Positions 15,604-25,952 of a stretch of DNA of 34,648 nucleotides are shown here, piece by piece. Position numbers and translations under genes: made by a program. Position 1 is the first letter of the stretch; each line of letters begins with the position of its first letter. Origin of the DNA: Mariprofundaceae bacterium. Lineage in GTDB: Bacteria; Pseudomonadota; Zetaproteobacteria; Mariprofundales; Mariprofundaceae. The notes under the pieces were generated by a model. It saw nothing but the letters and a program-made list of their open reading frames with translations, had not been told where the DNA came from and ran no database searches. The stretch lies in NCBI GenBank assembly GCA_015663235.1, contig DQSL01000020.1, positions 1 to 34,648 on the forward strand, in the 5' to 3' direction.

Positions 15604-16548
15604 TTAAAGCAAAAGCCCTTTGAGCCTATCCATCAGTTCAATATCTTGAAGCTCAGCAATACCCACCATCGCTTTATCTTTCCAAGGTAAATCAGCCCAT
15701 GCTGCCTTAATCAAATGCGGCATGGATTCTTCCAAAACGGTTAAAATCGACTGCGCTTGCAGCAGGTCTTTTTCTTTTTTATCCAAATCACGACGATAGT
15801 AATAAATTATGCACTTATGCAACGCATATCGGGCGGGCTGTGGCACATAAACCAACACACCATTGCGGGTAATCACGGCAGCTTGTTGCGGCTCTTGAAT
15901 CAAATAATCTAAGAACCGAAGTGGTTCGGCATGAATGTCTGTACCATTCAATAACACAGGTGTTGTATTGGGTTTGCCTCTCATAGGTGTTAGAAAATCA
16001 ATCTTCATGCCGTTTTTATGTTTAAAATTTGTGGGTGCATGTTTGTGATTAAGCTGAGGAATAGGGCGAAATCCAATTTTTTGTAGCCGCTCAACAACTT
16101 TGATGGGCTTCTGCCCCGATAACCTAACCATTCTGCCCATATCAATATCTTTGGTTTCGGCAGTATGCCCATCCCATGTCACGCCCAAAGCATTGCCTAT
16201 CGCACTAAACGCATGTGAGCCAATCAGCACACACTTTTGCTGTGAAAAGACACCCAGCGCATCCAATAATTCAATTGCCTTTAAGCTTGCTCTATCGGGT
16301 GCATTGCATCCTGCCGCCATCAGCATGGAGCACATCATACTTCTTGTTTTAAAGCTGGAATTTTTGAAGTCTGCTTGAATAGGTAGCGTTAAACGTTCTC
16401 CCTCATAAGAAATCCTATGCTGAAAATGAGTAATACCCTTGGGCTGCACAGCCACAACAGAACCCGATGAAGGAAAGCCAATTTCAGATTTTAGCTCCTC
16501 CATGAGATTACTATATATAAGTCTCGAAGTTTTATCCCAGTAATGCAT
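15604..16548 (-). CDS. GSU2403-type nucleotidyltransferase-fold protein
   Basis: CVLIGSHAFSAIGNALGV...TKDIDMGR (GS...D-x-D NTase core), KNGMKIDFLTPMRG...LRFLDYLIQEPQQAAVITRNGVLVYVPQPARYALHKCIIYYYRR. Confidence 0.75.
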   Translation of the reverse strand: MHYWDKTSRLIYSNLMEELKSEIGFPSSGSVVAVQPKGITHFQHRISYEGERLTLPIQADFKNSSFKTRSMMCSMLMAAGCNAPDRASLKAIELLDALGVFSQQKCVLIGSHAFSAIGNALGVTWDGHTAETKDIDMGRMVRLSGQKPIKVVERLQKIGFRPIPQLNHKHAPTNFKHKNGMKIDFLTPMRGKPNTTPVLLNGTDIHAEPLRFLDYLIQEPQQAAVITRNGVLVYVPQPARYALHKCIIYYYRRDLDKKEKDLLQAQSILTVLEESMPHLIKAAWADLPWKDKAMVGIAELQDIELMDRLKGLLL

Positions 16549-16560
16549 AACATGAAGTAT

Positions 16561-16605
16561 GCGATCAGTTATACCTTTTTGTCAAATAAAGGTATAGCTG
16601 ATCGC
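16561..16605. promoter_or_regulatory. 45-bp near-perfect palindrome between the nucleotidyltransferase and the ABC transporter operon
   Basis: GCGATCAGTTATACCTTT-ttgtcaaat-AAAGGTATAGCTGATCGC: 18-nt arms with a single mismatch, 13 nt upstream of the NTase ATG and 48 nt before the ABC GTG. Confidence 0.8.
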
Positions 16606-16652
16606 TTCTGTTGCTCATAGTTTTTCAGTGCAAGCTGGCATAGAGTTAGCCC

Positions 16653-17579
16653 GTGGACACGATTATTTCAATTTCAAATTTATCCAAAGTATATGCCAAC
16701 GGACACCAAGCCCTTGATGATGTGTCGTTGGATATTAAACGTGGTGAAATCTTAGCGCTTTTAGGACCAAACGGAGCGGGGAAAACCACACTCATATCGA
16801 CCATTTGTGGCTTAGTGTCACCGACTTCAGGCAGTGTAACAGTGAACGGCTTTGATATTGAAGAAGACTACCGCCAAGCCCGTGAACTCATTGGACTTGT
16901 GCCACAAGAATTAACATTGTCCGCTTTCGAATCGCTTTGGCACACCATAGATTTCAGCCGTGGTCTTTTTGGTAAACCCGCTGATGTACCATACCTTGAA
17001 CAACTTCTCAAAGACCTCAGTTTATTCGATAAAAAAGACCAAGAAATACACATGTTATCAGGCGGCATGAAGCGGCGGGTCTTGATTGCCAAAGCTTTAT
17101 CGCATGAGCCGATGATTTTGTTTTTGGATGAGCCAACCGCAGGTGTAGACGTGGGTTTGCGCAAAGATATGTGGAAGATTGTGCATAAGCTGCGTGATGC
17201 GGGTGTGACCATCATCTTGACCACCCACTATATCGAAGAAGCTGAAGCTATTGCCGACCGCGTTGGCGTCATCAACAAGGGGAAACTCTTATTGGTTGAA
17301 GACAAAGACAACCTGATGCAAAAGCTGGGTAAAAAGCAGCTGATTATTGAGCTTTCGGAAGCGATTCGTGTAATTCCTGAATCCCTTGCCTCTTACGCTC
17401 TGGTATTGTCCAAGGCGGGCAACAAGCTAACTTATCACTATGATACGACTGCCGATGGCACGGGTATTACAACATTATTGCAACGGACTCGAGAAGCAGG
17501 GTTGTCCCTCAAAGACATGCAGACCAAACAAAGTTCGTTGGAAGATATTTTCGTTGATTTGGTGGAGGAAAGCACATGA
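16653..17579 (+). CDS. ABC-2 type transporter ATP-binding protein
   Basis: [65 protein letters not shown] start. Confidence 0.9.
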   Translation: MDTIISISNLSKVYANGHQALDDVSLDIKRGEILALLGPNGAGKTTLISTICGLVSPTSGSVTVNGFDIEEDYRQARELIGLVPQELTLSAFESLWHTIDFSRGLFGKPADVPYLEQLLKDLSLFDKKDQEIHMLSGGMKRRVLIAKALSHEPMILFLDEPTAGVDVGLRKDMWKIVHKLRDAGVTIILTTHYIEEAEAIADRVGVINKGKLLLVEDKDNLMQKLGKKQLIIELSEAIRVIPESLASYALVLSKAGNKLTYHYDTTADGTGITTLLQRTREAGLSLKDMQTKQSSLEDIFVDLVEEST

Positions 17580-18337
17580 GTTTCCGCGCTGTTTCCACCA
17601 TTTATAAGTATGAAATGCTGCGCACTTGGCGCACACTTTTTCAAAGTGTTGCTTCGCCTGTGTTGTCCACATCCCTTTACTTTGTCGTCTTTGGCACAGC
17701 CATTGGCTCACGCATTCAAGCCATTGAAGGTGTATCATACGGCTTGTTTATCGTGCCTGGTTTAATCATGCTCGCCATACTCACCCAAAGCATTGCTAAC
17801 GCATCTTTTGGCATCTTTTTTCCTAAGTTTACAGGTGCAATTTATGAAGTGATGTCTGCCCCTATTTCATTCTTTGAAATTTTACTGGGTTATGTGGGCG
17901 CTGCTGCCAGCAAATCATTTATTATTGGCATTATTATTTTAACCACCGCCAACTTGTTTGTAGACATCCAAGTTGCCCACCCTATTTGGATGCTTACTTT
18001 TCTGATTTTAACATGCATTTCATTTAGTTTACTTGGTTTCATCCTTGGCTTGTGGGCGAAAAATTTTGAGCAACTACAAATTGTGCCGCTCTTGATTGTC
18101 ACACCCTTGGTCTTTCTCGGTGGCACATTTTATTCAGTGAATATGCTGCCACCCATCTGGCAAACCATCACCCTGTTCAACCCTGTGCTTTATTTGGTGA
18201 GCGGTTTCCGTTGGAGTTTTTTTGAAGTGTCTGATGTGCATGTTTGGCTGAGTTTAGCAGTGATACTTAGCTTCTTGGCTACCTGCATTGCTATTGTGTG
18301 GTGGATGTTTAAAACGGGCTACCGCCTAAAAAAATGA
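17576..18337 (+). CDS. ABC-2 type transporter permease
   Basis: ATGA overlap with the ATPase gene. [44 protein letters not shown] and [17 protein letters not shown] are YadH/ABC-2 membrane signatures. Confidence 0.9.
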   Translation: MSFRAVSTIYKYEMLRTWRTLFQSVASPVLSTSLYFVVFGTAIGSRIQAIEGVSYGLFIVPGLIMLAILTQSIANASFGIFFPKFTGAIYEVMSAPISFFEILLGYVGAAASKSFIIGIIILTTANLFVDIQVAHPIWMLTFLILTCISFSLLGFILGLWAKNFEQLQIVPLLIVTPLVFLGGTFYSVNMLPPIWQTITLFNPVLYLVSGFRWSFFEVSDVHVWLSLAVILSFLATCIAIVWWMFKTGYRLKK

Positions 18338-18349
18338 TGCTTTACATCT

Positions 18350-19177
18350 ATGTTCAATAATTTGCTACGAACCATGAAGTTGATAATCGTCATCACCTTT
18401 GCCATAAGCCTTTCAAGCTGCGCCTCAACACATGGCGAATGGGGCAAGTCCGCCACTTTAATGCCTAGATGGAGTGCAGTAAAAGATGCTGCTGTTTCTG
18501 CCGCGACCGACCCAAACACTTGGATACCTCTTGCTGGTGCTGCGGTTTTTGGTGCAACCTCCTTTAGTGGAACCAACTGGGATCACAAAACATCCGACTG
18601 GGCAGTGCGCACCACCCCCATATTTGGCTCTGCCGAACATGCGCGCGATACAAGCGACCGACTGGAAGATATATCTCGAACCAACTTCTTTTTCACCTCA
18701 CTGCTCACCCCATCAGGTGATGGTTGGGATGGCGCATGGAATAAAGCCAAAGGCTTGGCAATTGGTTTTACCGCTCGCCGCATTAATGCGGAAATCACAG
18801 ATTCCATCAAATTTTCCACCAACCGCGTGCGCCCAGACAAAAGCGATGACTTCAGCTTCCCATCAGGGCATACGTCTAATTCAAGCGTTTATGCGAGCAT
18901 TTCAGTACACAACTTAACCTACTTAAACCTTACACAAACACAGGAAGCCCTTTGGAAAGCTTCATCCTATACCGTGGCTGGCTTAACAGCTTGGGCAAGG
19001 GTGGAAGGCAATCGCCATTACCCCTCAGATGTGTTGACCGGTTATGCATTAGGCAACTTTTTAGGCATCTTTATTAGCCAAGCTTTTATCAACCCTGAAG
19101 CCAAAAATAAGTTTCATGTTGACATGAGCCTTCTGCAAAACCGTGAACAATCTTTCACATTAAGCTATCGTTGGTAA
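18350..19177 (+). CDS. PAP2-family phosphatase with lipoprotein-like signal
   Basis: Lipobox ISLSSC. PAP2 motifs KFSTNRVRP, FPSGHTS, ARVEGNRHYPSDVLTGYALG. Confidence 0.85.
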   Translation: MFNNLLRTMKLIIVITFAISLSSCASTHGEWGKSATLMPRWSAVKDAAVSAATDPNTWIPLAGAAVFGATSFSGTNWDHKTSDWAVRTTPIFGSAEHARDTSDRLEDISRTNFFFTSLLTPSGDGWDGAWNKAKGLAIGFTARRINAEITDSIKFSTNRVRPDKSDDFSFPSGHTSNSSVYASISVHNLTYLNLTQTQEALWKASSYTVAGLTAWARVEGNRHYPSDVLTGYALGNFLGIFISQAFINPEAKNKFHVDMSLLQNREQSFTLSYRW

Positions 19178-19180
19178 ATC

Positions 19181-20902
19181 ATGTATAACAACTACTTCGG
19201 GCTAAGCGAAAAGCCATTCACCATTGCACCCAACCCGCAATATTTATATATGAGCAAGCGGCATCAAGAAGCCTTGGCACATATGCTGTATGGCTTGCAG
19301 GGTGAAGGCGGCATTATGGTGTTGACTGGTGAAGTCGGCACGGGCAAAACCACCATTTGTCGCAGCCTGCTCAACCAACTGCCTGAGAACACCAATGTGG
19401 CATACATCATCAACCCCAGACAATCCGAAACAGAAATGTTGGCAAGCTTGTGTGATGAATTGCATATTGCCTGCACAGAGCCAAGCAGCATTAAAAGTTT
19501 AACCGATGCGCTCAATCAATACTTATTGGAAACCCATGCCAAAGGTCGGCATACCGTGCTCATTATTGATGAAGCGCAAAATATCGACATTACCGTGATG
19601 GAGCAACTTCGGCTTTTGACCAACTTGGAAACCAACGACAAAAAACTGCTACAAATCATGTTGCTTGGGCAGCCTGAATTATCAGATATATTGCAACGCC
19701 AAGATTTGCGACAATTTGCCCAACGCATCACTTCGCGTTATCACCTCACCCCCTTGGATAAAGCTGAAGTTACGGCTTATGTGAACCATCGCCTTACCAT
19801 TGCAGGCTGTGAAAACCAGACGATTTTTTCCAAGGTTGTGCTAAGTTTATTGTATGATTATTCAGGTGGCATCCCGCGCCTTATCAATTTGATTGCAGAC
19901 CGCGCATTGCTTGGTGCTTATGCATCGGAAAGCAAGCAAGTGAACAAACAGATGTTGCAACAAGCCAAGCTGGAAGTGATGGGCGAGCTATCAAAACAAA
20001 CACATACTTCTCGTCCTTTCGTTTTACCTTACTTGTTTGTATTTATCGCAACCTTAGCCGCACTTTGGGCTTGGAATGAAACACAAACGCCGCAACACCC
20101 AACGGCTAGCAACATCACCGCGCAACCATCGCTGCATGTGCAAACCACGCCCAAACCATCGCTGGAAACAGTGGTGATGCCAACACCTACCCAACATGCG
20201 ATTAAAGAAATGATGGGAAAAGAGAGTCATGAGCCTATAAAAGAAGTGGTGCGCACACCTAAACCTATCGCTGCCCAAGCGCCACAAGCACAACATATTC
20301 CAAGCACCGCATCTCAAAATGATGCTTTTATTTCTATTTTCAAAGCATGGAACATTCCGTATCAGCCAGCCACAGATGGTGATGCCTGTGCCTTTGCTTT
20401 AACACATCAACTTGCATGTTTGCGTCAACGTAGTGACTTGGCAACCATGCGCAGCTTGGATAGACCTGCCGTGCTCACCATCAGCAATGAAACAGGACAA
20501 ACAGTATATACAGCGATTACATCTTTGATGGGTACAACCGCCCTCGCCGCTGTGCAAGATGTATATGCTGAAATACCTTTGAACCAACTGGCGCTGCAAA
20601 GTCACAATGATTTTACATTGTTATGGAAAACTCCCCAAGCTTATGATGCGCCTGTGCGCCCTGGGCATCAAGGCAAGCTGGTGGCACTTTTGGCAGCACA
20701 AGTCACCCAAGCTCTCAATCAAAGCTGGATTGGTGCGCCGCGAACGCAATATGATGACAGCCTCAAAGAACAGGTGAAAATAGTGCAGCGGCAAGAAGGC
20801 TTAGCGCCTGATGGCGTGGCTGGACCACTGACGTGGATTCACATCAATCGCTTGAACCAACTGAATGCGCCTAGCTTACAAGCGGTGGTGGAAAACAACT
20901 GA
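19181..20902 (+). CDS. gspA: ExeA/GspA-like AAA ATPase with C-terminal peptidoglycan-binding domain
   Basis: YFGLSEKPFTIAPNPQYLYMSKRHQEALAHMLYGLQ, LTGEVGTGKTT, LIIDEAQNI, TM helix, C-terminal VKIVQRQEGLAPDGVAGPLTWIHINRL. Confidence 0.88.
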   Translation: MYNNYFGLSEKPFTIAPNPQYLYMSKRHQEALAHMLYGLQGEGGIMVLTGEVGTGKTTICRSLLNQLPENTNVAYIINPRQSETEMLASLCDELHIACTEPSSIKSLTDALNQYLLETHAKGRHTVLIIDEAQNIDITVMEQLRLLTNLETNDKKLLQIMLLGQPELSDILQRQDLRQFAQRITSRYHLTPLDKAEVTAYVNHRLTIAGCENQTIFSKVVLSLLYDYSGGIPRLINLIADRALLGAYASESKQVNKQMLQQAKLEVMGELSKQTHTSRPFVLPYLFVFIATLAALWAWNETQTPQHPTASNITAQPSLHVQTTPKPSLETVVMPTPTQHAIKEMMGKESHEPIKEVVRTPKPIAAQAPQAQHIPSTASQNDAFISIFKAWNIPYQPATDGDACAFALTHQLACLRQRSDLATMRSLDRPAVLTISNETGQTVYTAITSLMGTTALAAVQDVYAEIPLNQLALQSHNDFTLLWKTPQAYDAPVRPGHQGKLVALLAAQVTQALNQSWIGAPRTQYDDSLKEQVKIVQRQEGLAPDGVAGPLTWIHINRLNQLNAPSLQAVVENN

Positions 20903-21495
20903 TGTCGTATATTTTGGATGCGCTAAACAAAGCGGATAAAGATAGGCAACAACAAGCCCCAATCAGCACAACACCTGCTTCCTCGCAGCATAAGCCTACA
21001 ACTGCACATCAAACAAACGCAGGAAAATACAGTTTATTTATCGTTTTTATAACTGTGGTTTCCCTCGTTTTGTGGGTTTTTCCAAGTAACGATGAAACAT
21101 CTATTCAACAAGATACCCTGCCTCAAAAAAAGCAAAACATAACCCCTGCGCCTCAATTTAGGTCACTTGTTCAAGTCAAAGAAACAACACCTCAACCCAT
21201 ACAACAAACGGCAACAAAAACCGAACCTGTTCAAGAAAAAGTTAAAACTGTCCCCAATATTATGGCTTTGCATTCAGAAATACGAAACCAGCTTCCACCC
21301 ATTGCAATTTCTGCACATGTTTACAGTCAAAGCACCAATAAACGTATGGTGATTATCAACAACCAAGTTAAACACGAGCAACAGTATATTGCAGAACATT
21401 TGCAACTTACACGTATCACGCAGCATGGCATTCAACTGCAATATAAAGACACCGCTTTTACGATGAAAGTAAAAGACCAATGGCCGCCTTTTTAA
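20902..21495 (+). CDS. gspB: GspB-like general secretion pathway protein
   Basis: MSYILDALNKADKDRQ N-terminus, TM, C-terminal PIAISAHVYSQSTNKRMVIINNQVKHEQQYIAEHLQLTRITQHGIQLQYKDTAFTM. Confidence 0.85.
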   Translation: MSYILDALNKADKDRQQQAPISTTPASSQHKPTTAHQTNAGKYSLFIVFITVVSLVLWVFPSNDETSIQQDTLPQKKQNITPAPQFRSLVQVKETTPQPIQQTATKTEPVQEKVKTVPNIMALHSEIRNQLPPIAISAHVYSQSTNKRMVIINNQVKHEQQYIAEHLQLTRITQHGIQLQYKDTAFTMKVKDQWPPF

Positions 21496-21591
21496 GGCTC
21501 CTCGCAAATCCAACCAACATGTAACCAACCTTATTCATTTAACCTTGTTCTCTAATGGTAAAACCATTGAAAAAATCAAGGGAGAATCAAG

Positions 21592-23112
21592 ATGCAATAT
21601 AGTAATCCAAACACTGAAGGTGCGGTGATCAACTTTAAGCCGCAATATGAAAATTTTATTGGTGGCGACTGGGTTGCCCCAGTAAAAGGGCAATACTTTG
21701 AAAATGTGTCACCCGTAAACGGCAAAGTTTTTTGTAAAATTCCACAGTCCACAGAAGAAGATATTAACCTCGCACTTGATGCTGCTCACGCTGCCAAAGA
21801 TGCGTGGGGCACAGCATCTGTCACTGAACGCTCCAATATCCTGCTCAAAATTGCCGACCGTATTGAAGAAAATTTAGAAATGTTAGCCGTGGCTGAAACA
21901 TGGGACAACGGTAAAGCAGTACGTGAAACCTTAAACGCCGATGTACCTTTAACAGCAGACCATTTCCGTTATTTTGCAGGCTGCATTCGCGCCCAGGAAG
22001 GTTCATTGGGTGAAATTGACAACAACACCATCGCTTATCATTTTCATGAGCCTCTCGGTGTTATTGGTCAAATTATTCCTTGGAATTTCCCTTTGCTGAT
22101 GGCGGCGTGGAAACTTGCGCCAGCCCTTGCCGCAGGTAATTGCGTTGTTTTAAAACCTGCTGAACAAACACCAGCTTCGATTTTAGTACTTATGGAACTG
22201 ATTGGTGATTTATTACCCGCAGGCGTGCTCAACATTGTGAATGGTTTTGGCGCAGAAGCAGGCAAAGCTTTGGCAACCAGCAAGCGTATTGCAAAAATTG
22301 CTTTTACAGGCTCAACACCTGTGGGTTCTATGATTATGAAGTATGCAGCGGATAATATTATCCCATCCACTGTGGAGCTTGGTGGCAAGTCACCCAACGT
22401 GTTCTTCTCTGATATTATGAATCAGGAAGATGCGTTTCTAAGCAAATGTATTGAAGGTGCTGTGCTGGCATTCTTTAACCAAGGCGAAGTATGCACATGC
22501 CCATCGCGTTTATTGGTTCAAGAAGATATTTATGAAGATTTCATTGCGATGGTCATTGAACGATCCAAACAAATCAAACGCGGCAACCCTTTAGATACTG
22601 AAGTGATGGTCGGCGCACAAGCATCCAAAGAGCAATATGACAAGATTTTGAGTTATCTTCAAATTGGTCGTGACGAAGGGGCTGAAGTATTGATTGGTGG
22701 TGATATGGAGACATTGGAAGACGGCTACAATGACGGCTTCTATATCCAGCCAACCTTGCTTAAAGGCACCAACGACATGCGCGTATTCCAAGAAGAAATC
22801 TTTGGGCCTGTCGTTTCTGTCACCACATTCAAAGATGCTGAAGAAGCATTGGCCATTGCCAACGATACTGAGTTTGGGCTTGGTGCTGGTGTATGGACAC
22901 GGGATATGAACTTATCCTACCGTATGGGCCGTGGTATTGAAGCGGGGCGTGTTTGGACAAACTGCTATCACCTATATCCTGCACACGCTGCATTTGGTGG
23001 CTATAAAAAATCAGGTGTTGGTCGTGAAACCCATAAAATGATGCTCAATCATTATCAGCAAACGAAAAACTTGCTTGTAAGTTACGATGTTAACCCACTA
23101 GGATTCTTCTAA
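21592..23112 (+). CDS. NAD-dependent aldehyde dehydrogenase (AldB/ExaC-like)
   Basis: [72 protein letters not shown] (catalytic Cys), [12 protein letters not shown]. Confidence 0.93.
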   Translation: MQYSNPNTEGAVINFKPQYENFIGGDWVAPVKGQYFENVSPVNGKVFCKIPQSTEEDINLALDAAHAAKDAWGTASVTERSNILLKIADRIEENLEMLAVAETWDNGKAVRETLNADVPLTADHFRYFAGCIRAQEGSLGEIDNNTIAYHFHEPLGVIGQIIPWNFPLLMAAWKLAPALAAGNCVVLKPAEQTPASILVLMELIGDLLPAGVLNIVNGFGAEAGKALATSKRIAKIAFTGSTPVGSMIMKYAADNIIPSTVELGGKSPNVFFSDIMNQEDAFLSKCIEGAVLAFFNQGEVCTCPSRLLVQEDIYEDFIAMVIERSKQIKRGNPLDTEVMVGAQASKEQYDKILSYLQIGRDEGAEVLIGGDMETLEDGYNDGFYIQPTLLKGTNDMRVFQEEIFGPVVSVTTFKDAEEALAIANDTEFGLGAGVWTRDMNLSYRMGRGIEAGRVWTNCYHLYPAHAAFGGYKKSGVGRETHKMMLNHYQQTKNLLVSYDVNPLGFF

Positions 23113-23135
23113 AAAGTTTATCCATTCTAACATCG

Positions 23136-23172
23136 GAAAAACACGGGGCGCTTTGCGGCTCGTGTTTTTTTG
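23136..23172 (+). terminator. Terminator between aldehyde dehydrogenase and the convergent regulator
   Basis: AAAAACACG-gggcgctttgcggct-CGTGTTTTTTT. Confidence 0.75.
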
Positions 23173-23193
23173 TTTAAAACACTCAGAATGCGG

Positions 23194-24366
23194 CTATAAA
23201 AACACTTGCTGATTTTGCGCGAGTTCAGCAAGGCGTTCACGAATTACTTCATTTTCTTTGGCTTGGTGCATGTGTGCCATCAACAGTTCAGGGTCATCAC
23301 AATCTGTAAGTATACGCTGCATGACAACATCAAGGCATCGCCGCCATTCTTCAATCACTGGCGCTTGCGATTGCAATAATAAGGGTGCGCGATAGAGCGA
23401 CACGGCATCATGCACATGCTGGCAACGCAAAATGTCCCATATATCAATAAAGTCTGCCCAAATAGGCATGGTCAATTGGTAAGGGCGAGAAGAAATATGA
23501 CCACCCAATAAACGCCGCAAATGTGATATTTCTGCTTTTAATGTTGTGGTGGAAACAGAGGCATCACCATAAAGTGCAGCATGAAAAGCATCCAAATGCA
23601 AACCTTGGGGGTGAAGCGCAAGAATACATAAAATTTCAACTTGACGATGGGTTAGCTTGACAGTTTTTCCATGCAACACTACGCGAGGCTGCCCAAGCGC
23701 ATGAATTTCAAGGGCTGCTCTGGGCTGCTCATCAGCTAATGATAAAGCAATTGAGCGCGCCATATCATTGACCGCAGCCTGACCAAGCGGCGTGTGCTTT
23801 TTCCAAGTTGTGGACAAGTCCAAAATCCCTACACAACGACCTGATTGGGGGTGAATAACTGGTGCAGCATAACACACCCAATCATGCACAAAAGGCTGGA
23901 AATGCTCAAAAGAAAACACGGTGACAGCTCGTTTTAACTTTAATGCTAAACCCACAGCATTGGTTCCTGCTGCGCGCTCATGCCAACATCCACCTACCCG
24001 AAAATTCACAGCATCAGCACGTGATTCCATATGTTTACTGGCACACGTCCATAACAGGTTGCCGCATGTATCAGATATTGCAGCAACCAATGAACCTTCT
24101 TTGGCAAGCTGCATGATTTTGTCTTGGTCTTTACCTGCGGCCTTAGCTAATGATGAGCTTTCCCAACGCTTTGTAATAGTGTTATCTGAAAACGGGACGC
24201 TGTCTTTTCCAACTTGTACATGGTTCGCACTTCGCTTCCATGAAGCTGCAATTTCACCGCGCACCTCTTCGCCTACGTTTAATCCTGAAGCAAAACGTTC
24301 CCACTCTGTTCCCATCTGATTTCGTCGATGTAATAAGTTGTGATGTTCTTTAGTGAGCCTTCCCAT
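23194..24366 (-). CDS. AcoR-like GAF-domain transcriptional regulator with C-terminal winged helix, no sigma54-interaction domain
   Basis: N-terminal ASWKRS, WHERAAGTNAVGLAL, APVIHPQSGRCVGILDLS as in AcoR-type sensors. C-terminal VKLTHRQVEILCILALHPQGLHLDAFHAALYGDASVSTTTLKAEISHLRRLLGG resembles OmpR/SARP-like wHTH. No AAA+ GAFTGA region. Confidence 0.75.
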   Translation of the reverse strand: MGRLTKEHHNLLHRRNQMGTEWERFASGLNVGEEVRGEIAASWKRSANHVQVGKDSVPFSDNTITKRWESSSLAKAAGKDQDKIMQLAKEGSLVAAISDTCGNLLWTCASKHMESRADAVNFRVGGCWHERAAGTNAVGLALKLKRAVTVFSFEHFQPFVHDWVCYAAPVIHPQSGRCVGILDLSTTWKKHTPLGQAAVNDMARSIALSLADEQPRAALEIHALGQPRVVLHGKTVKLTHRQVEILCILALHPQGLHLDAFHAALYGDASVSTTTLKAEISHLRRLLGGHISSRPYQLTMPIWADFIDIWDILRCQHVHDAVSLYRAPLLLQSQAPVIEEWRRCLDVVMQRILTDCDDPELLMAHMHQAKENEVIRERLAELAQNQQVFL

Positions 24367-24419
24367 AAAGTAGAAACATATGCTAATTTTTTATAAAACA
24401 CAATCATACACCAAACACA

Positions 24420-25058
24420 TTACCTTCCGCATTGCTCACTAGGGCTTGCAAGAATAGCCGCAACTTCAGTTGCCAAAGCAGGTACTTGTGGTGTGTATGT
24501 TACACCCGTAATCGGTTCAATTTGTGTCACAAATGCGCGCAAATGATTGCGTGAACCACACAATAAGTTCTCATACGTTTGAATGATTAAGGCATGAACT
24601 GGTTGCACCAACGACTTCTCATGGTTGATGTCTGCAATGTCCACTTCTTCCACCAACGCGCCCACCATCAGCGCATCCAAATCCGTGCTTGTCGCACCCG
24701 CTGCTGTGTTGATGAGCTGATCAGATAAAGTTTGCAGTGCTGGGTCGGTATAGGCATTAGCAATGCCCGTGGAGGGGTCAGTTTCGCCGTAAGTGTTTAG
24801 CAAATCTAACATTTTCTGGGCATGAACCGTTTCAGAATTGAGTGAAATATTTTGAAACACCGTCAAACCTTTATTGTTAAAAATCGTCATATACAAATCA
24901 CGCGCCAACTCTTCTTCTTCGCGCATATATTTTAACCCTGCAATCTCATCGGCATTGAGTGGTGTGGAAAGCCCTGCGTCTGCCGTTGTTTTGGGATTAC
25001 CACATGCCGCCAATAATCCCGCTGCTACAACCATCATCCATAATGTTATCGCTTTCAT
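24420..25058 (-). CDS. DUF2202 ferritin-like domain lipoprotein
   Basis: Lipobox LLAACG. LNADEIAGLKYMREEEELARDLYMTIFNNKGLTVFQNISLNSETVHAQKMLDLLNTYGETDP is the DUF2202 signature. Confidence 0.85.
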   Translation of the reverse strand: MKAITLWMMVVAAGLLAACGNPKTTADAGLSTPLNADEIAGLKYMREEEELARDLYMTIFNNKGLTVFQNISLNSETVHAQKMLDLLNTYGETDPSTGIANAYTDPALQTLSDQLINTAAGATSTDLDALMVGALVEEVDIADINHEKSLVQPVHALIIQTYENLLCGSRNHLRAFVTQIEPITGVTYTPQVPALATEVAAILASPSEQCGR

Positions 25059-25253
25059 GCCTTACCTCTTGTCTTCACTGTTTATTGATAAGTCACAAGC
25101 ATCACAGCTCAACATTAATACATTATTAATTTCTAATATGTAAGAAGTTGTGATTTATCCCGACTATCAAGCCATATATCGTGATAAACTTGTGATGGTT
25201 TTGCATTACGCTGCACATCATGAATACTACCAGCACTAACCAAGGAAGAAGAT

Positions 25254-25952
25254 ATGCTCAAAAAAAGTTTGCCCCTACTCATCATCGCAGCCCTTACTGC
25301 CCTATTTTTTTTATCAGGGTGGCATGAATATTTAAGCTTTGAACAGTTGCGCGAACACCGCCTTGAGCTTAATGCTTGGGTCGCTGAACAGCCCATTCTT
25401 GCAGCATTAGCCTTTATTATGGCTTACATAATCGTTGTCGCATTTTCACTGCCAGGCGGCACAATCATGACGCTTACGGGCGGCTTTTTGTTTGGTGCAG
25501 TCTGGGGCGGTCTTTACACGGTTGTGGGTGCGACATTGGGTGCGACAATCATCTTTTTGATTGCCAAAACATCCTTGGGTGATGCCCTGCTTGCCAAGGC
25601 AGGCAAGTCGATTCAATCCATGAAAGCAGGTTTTAATGAAAATGCGCTCAGTTATATGTTTGTGCTGCGCCTTGTGCCGTTATTTCCCTTCTTTATTGTC
25701 AACCTTGCCCCTGCATTCTTGGGCGTGCCGCTGCGCACCTACGTGATTGCCACCTTCTTTGGCATCATGCCTGCTACATTTGTATTCTCGCTGGCAGGTA
25801 GTGGTTTGGGCAAAGTGTTTGAACAAGGCGGCGCGTTTTCCATCGCAGGTATTTTAACCCCTGAAATGCTTGGCGCATTGCTTGGTTTGGGGTTGTTGTC
25901 TTTAATCCCTGTGTTCTACAAAAAATTGAAAGGCAATGGAGGCGCAGCATGA
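25254..25952 (+). CDS. TVP38/TMEM64 (VTT domain) family membrane protein
   Basis: FSLPGGTIMTLTGGFLFGAVWGGLYTVVGATLGATIIFLIAKTSLG...FVLRLVPLFPFFIVNLAPAFLGVPLRTYVIATFFGIMPATFVFSLAGSGLG. Confidence 0.92.
   Translation: MLKKSLPLLIIAALTALFFLSGWHEYLSFEQLREHRLELNAWVAEQPILAALAFIMAYIIVVAFSLPGGTIMTLTGGFLFGAVWGGLYTVVGATLGATIIFLIAKTSLGDALLAKAGKSIQSMKAGFNENALSYMFVLRLVPLFPFFIVNLAPAFLGVPLRTYVIATFFGIMPATFVFSLAGSGLGKVFEQGGAFSIAGILTPEMLGALLGLGLLSLIPVFYKKLKGNGGAA

Noticed and set aside
21555-21569. AATGGT-aaa-ACCATT hairpin before aldehyde dehydrogenase
   Set aside because: Six-bp stem is too short to separate from chance without conservation data.
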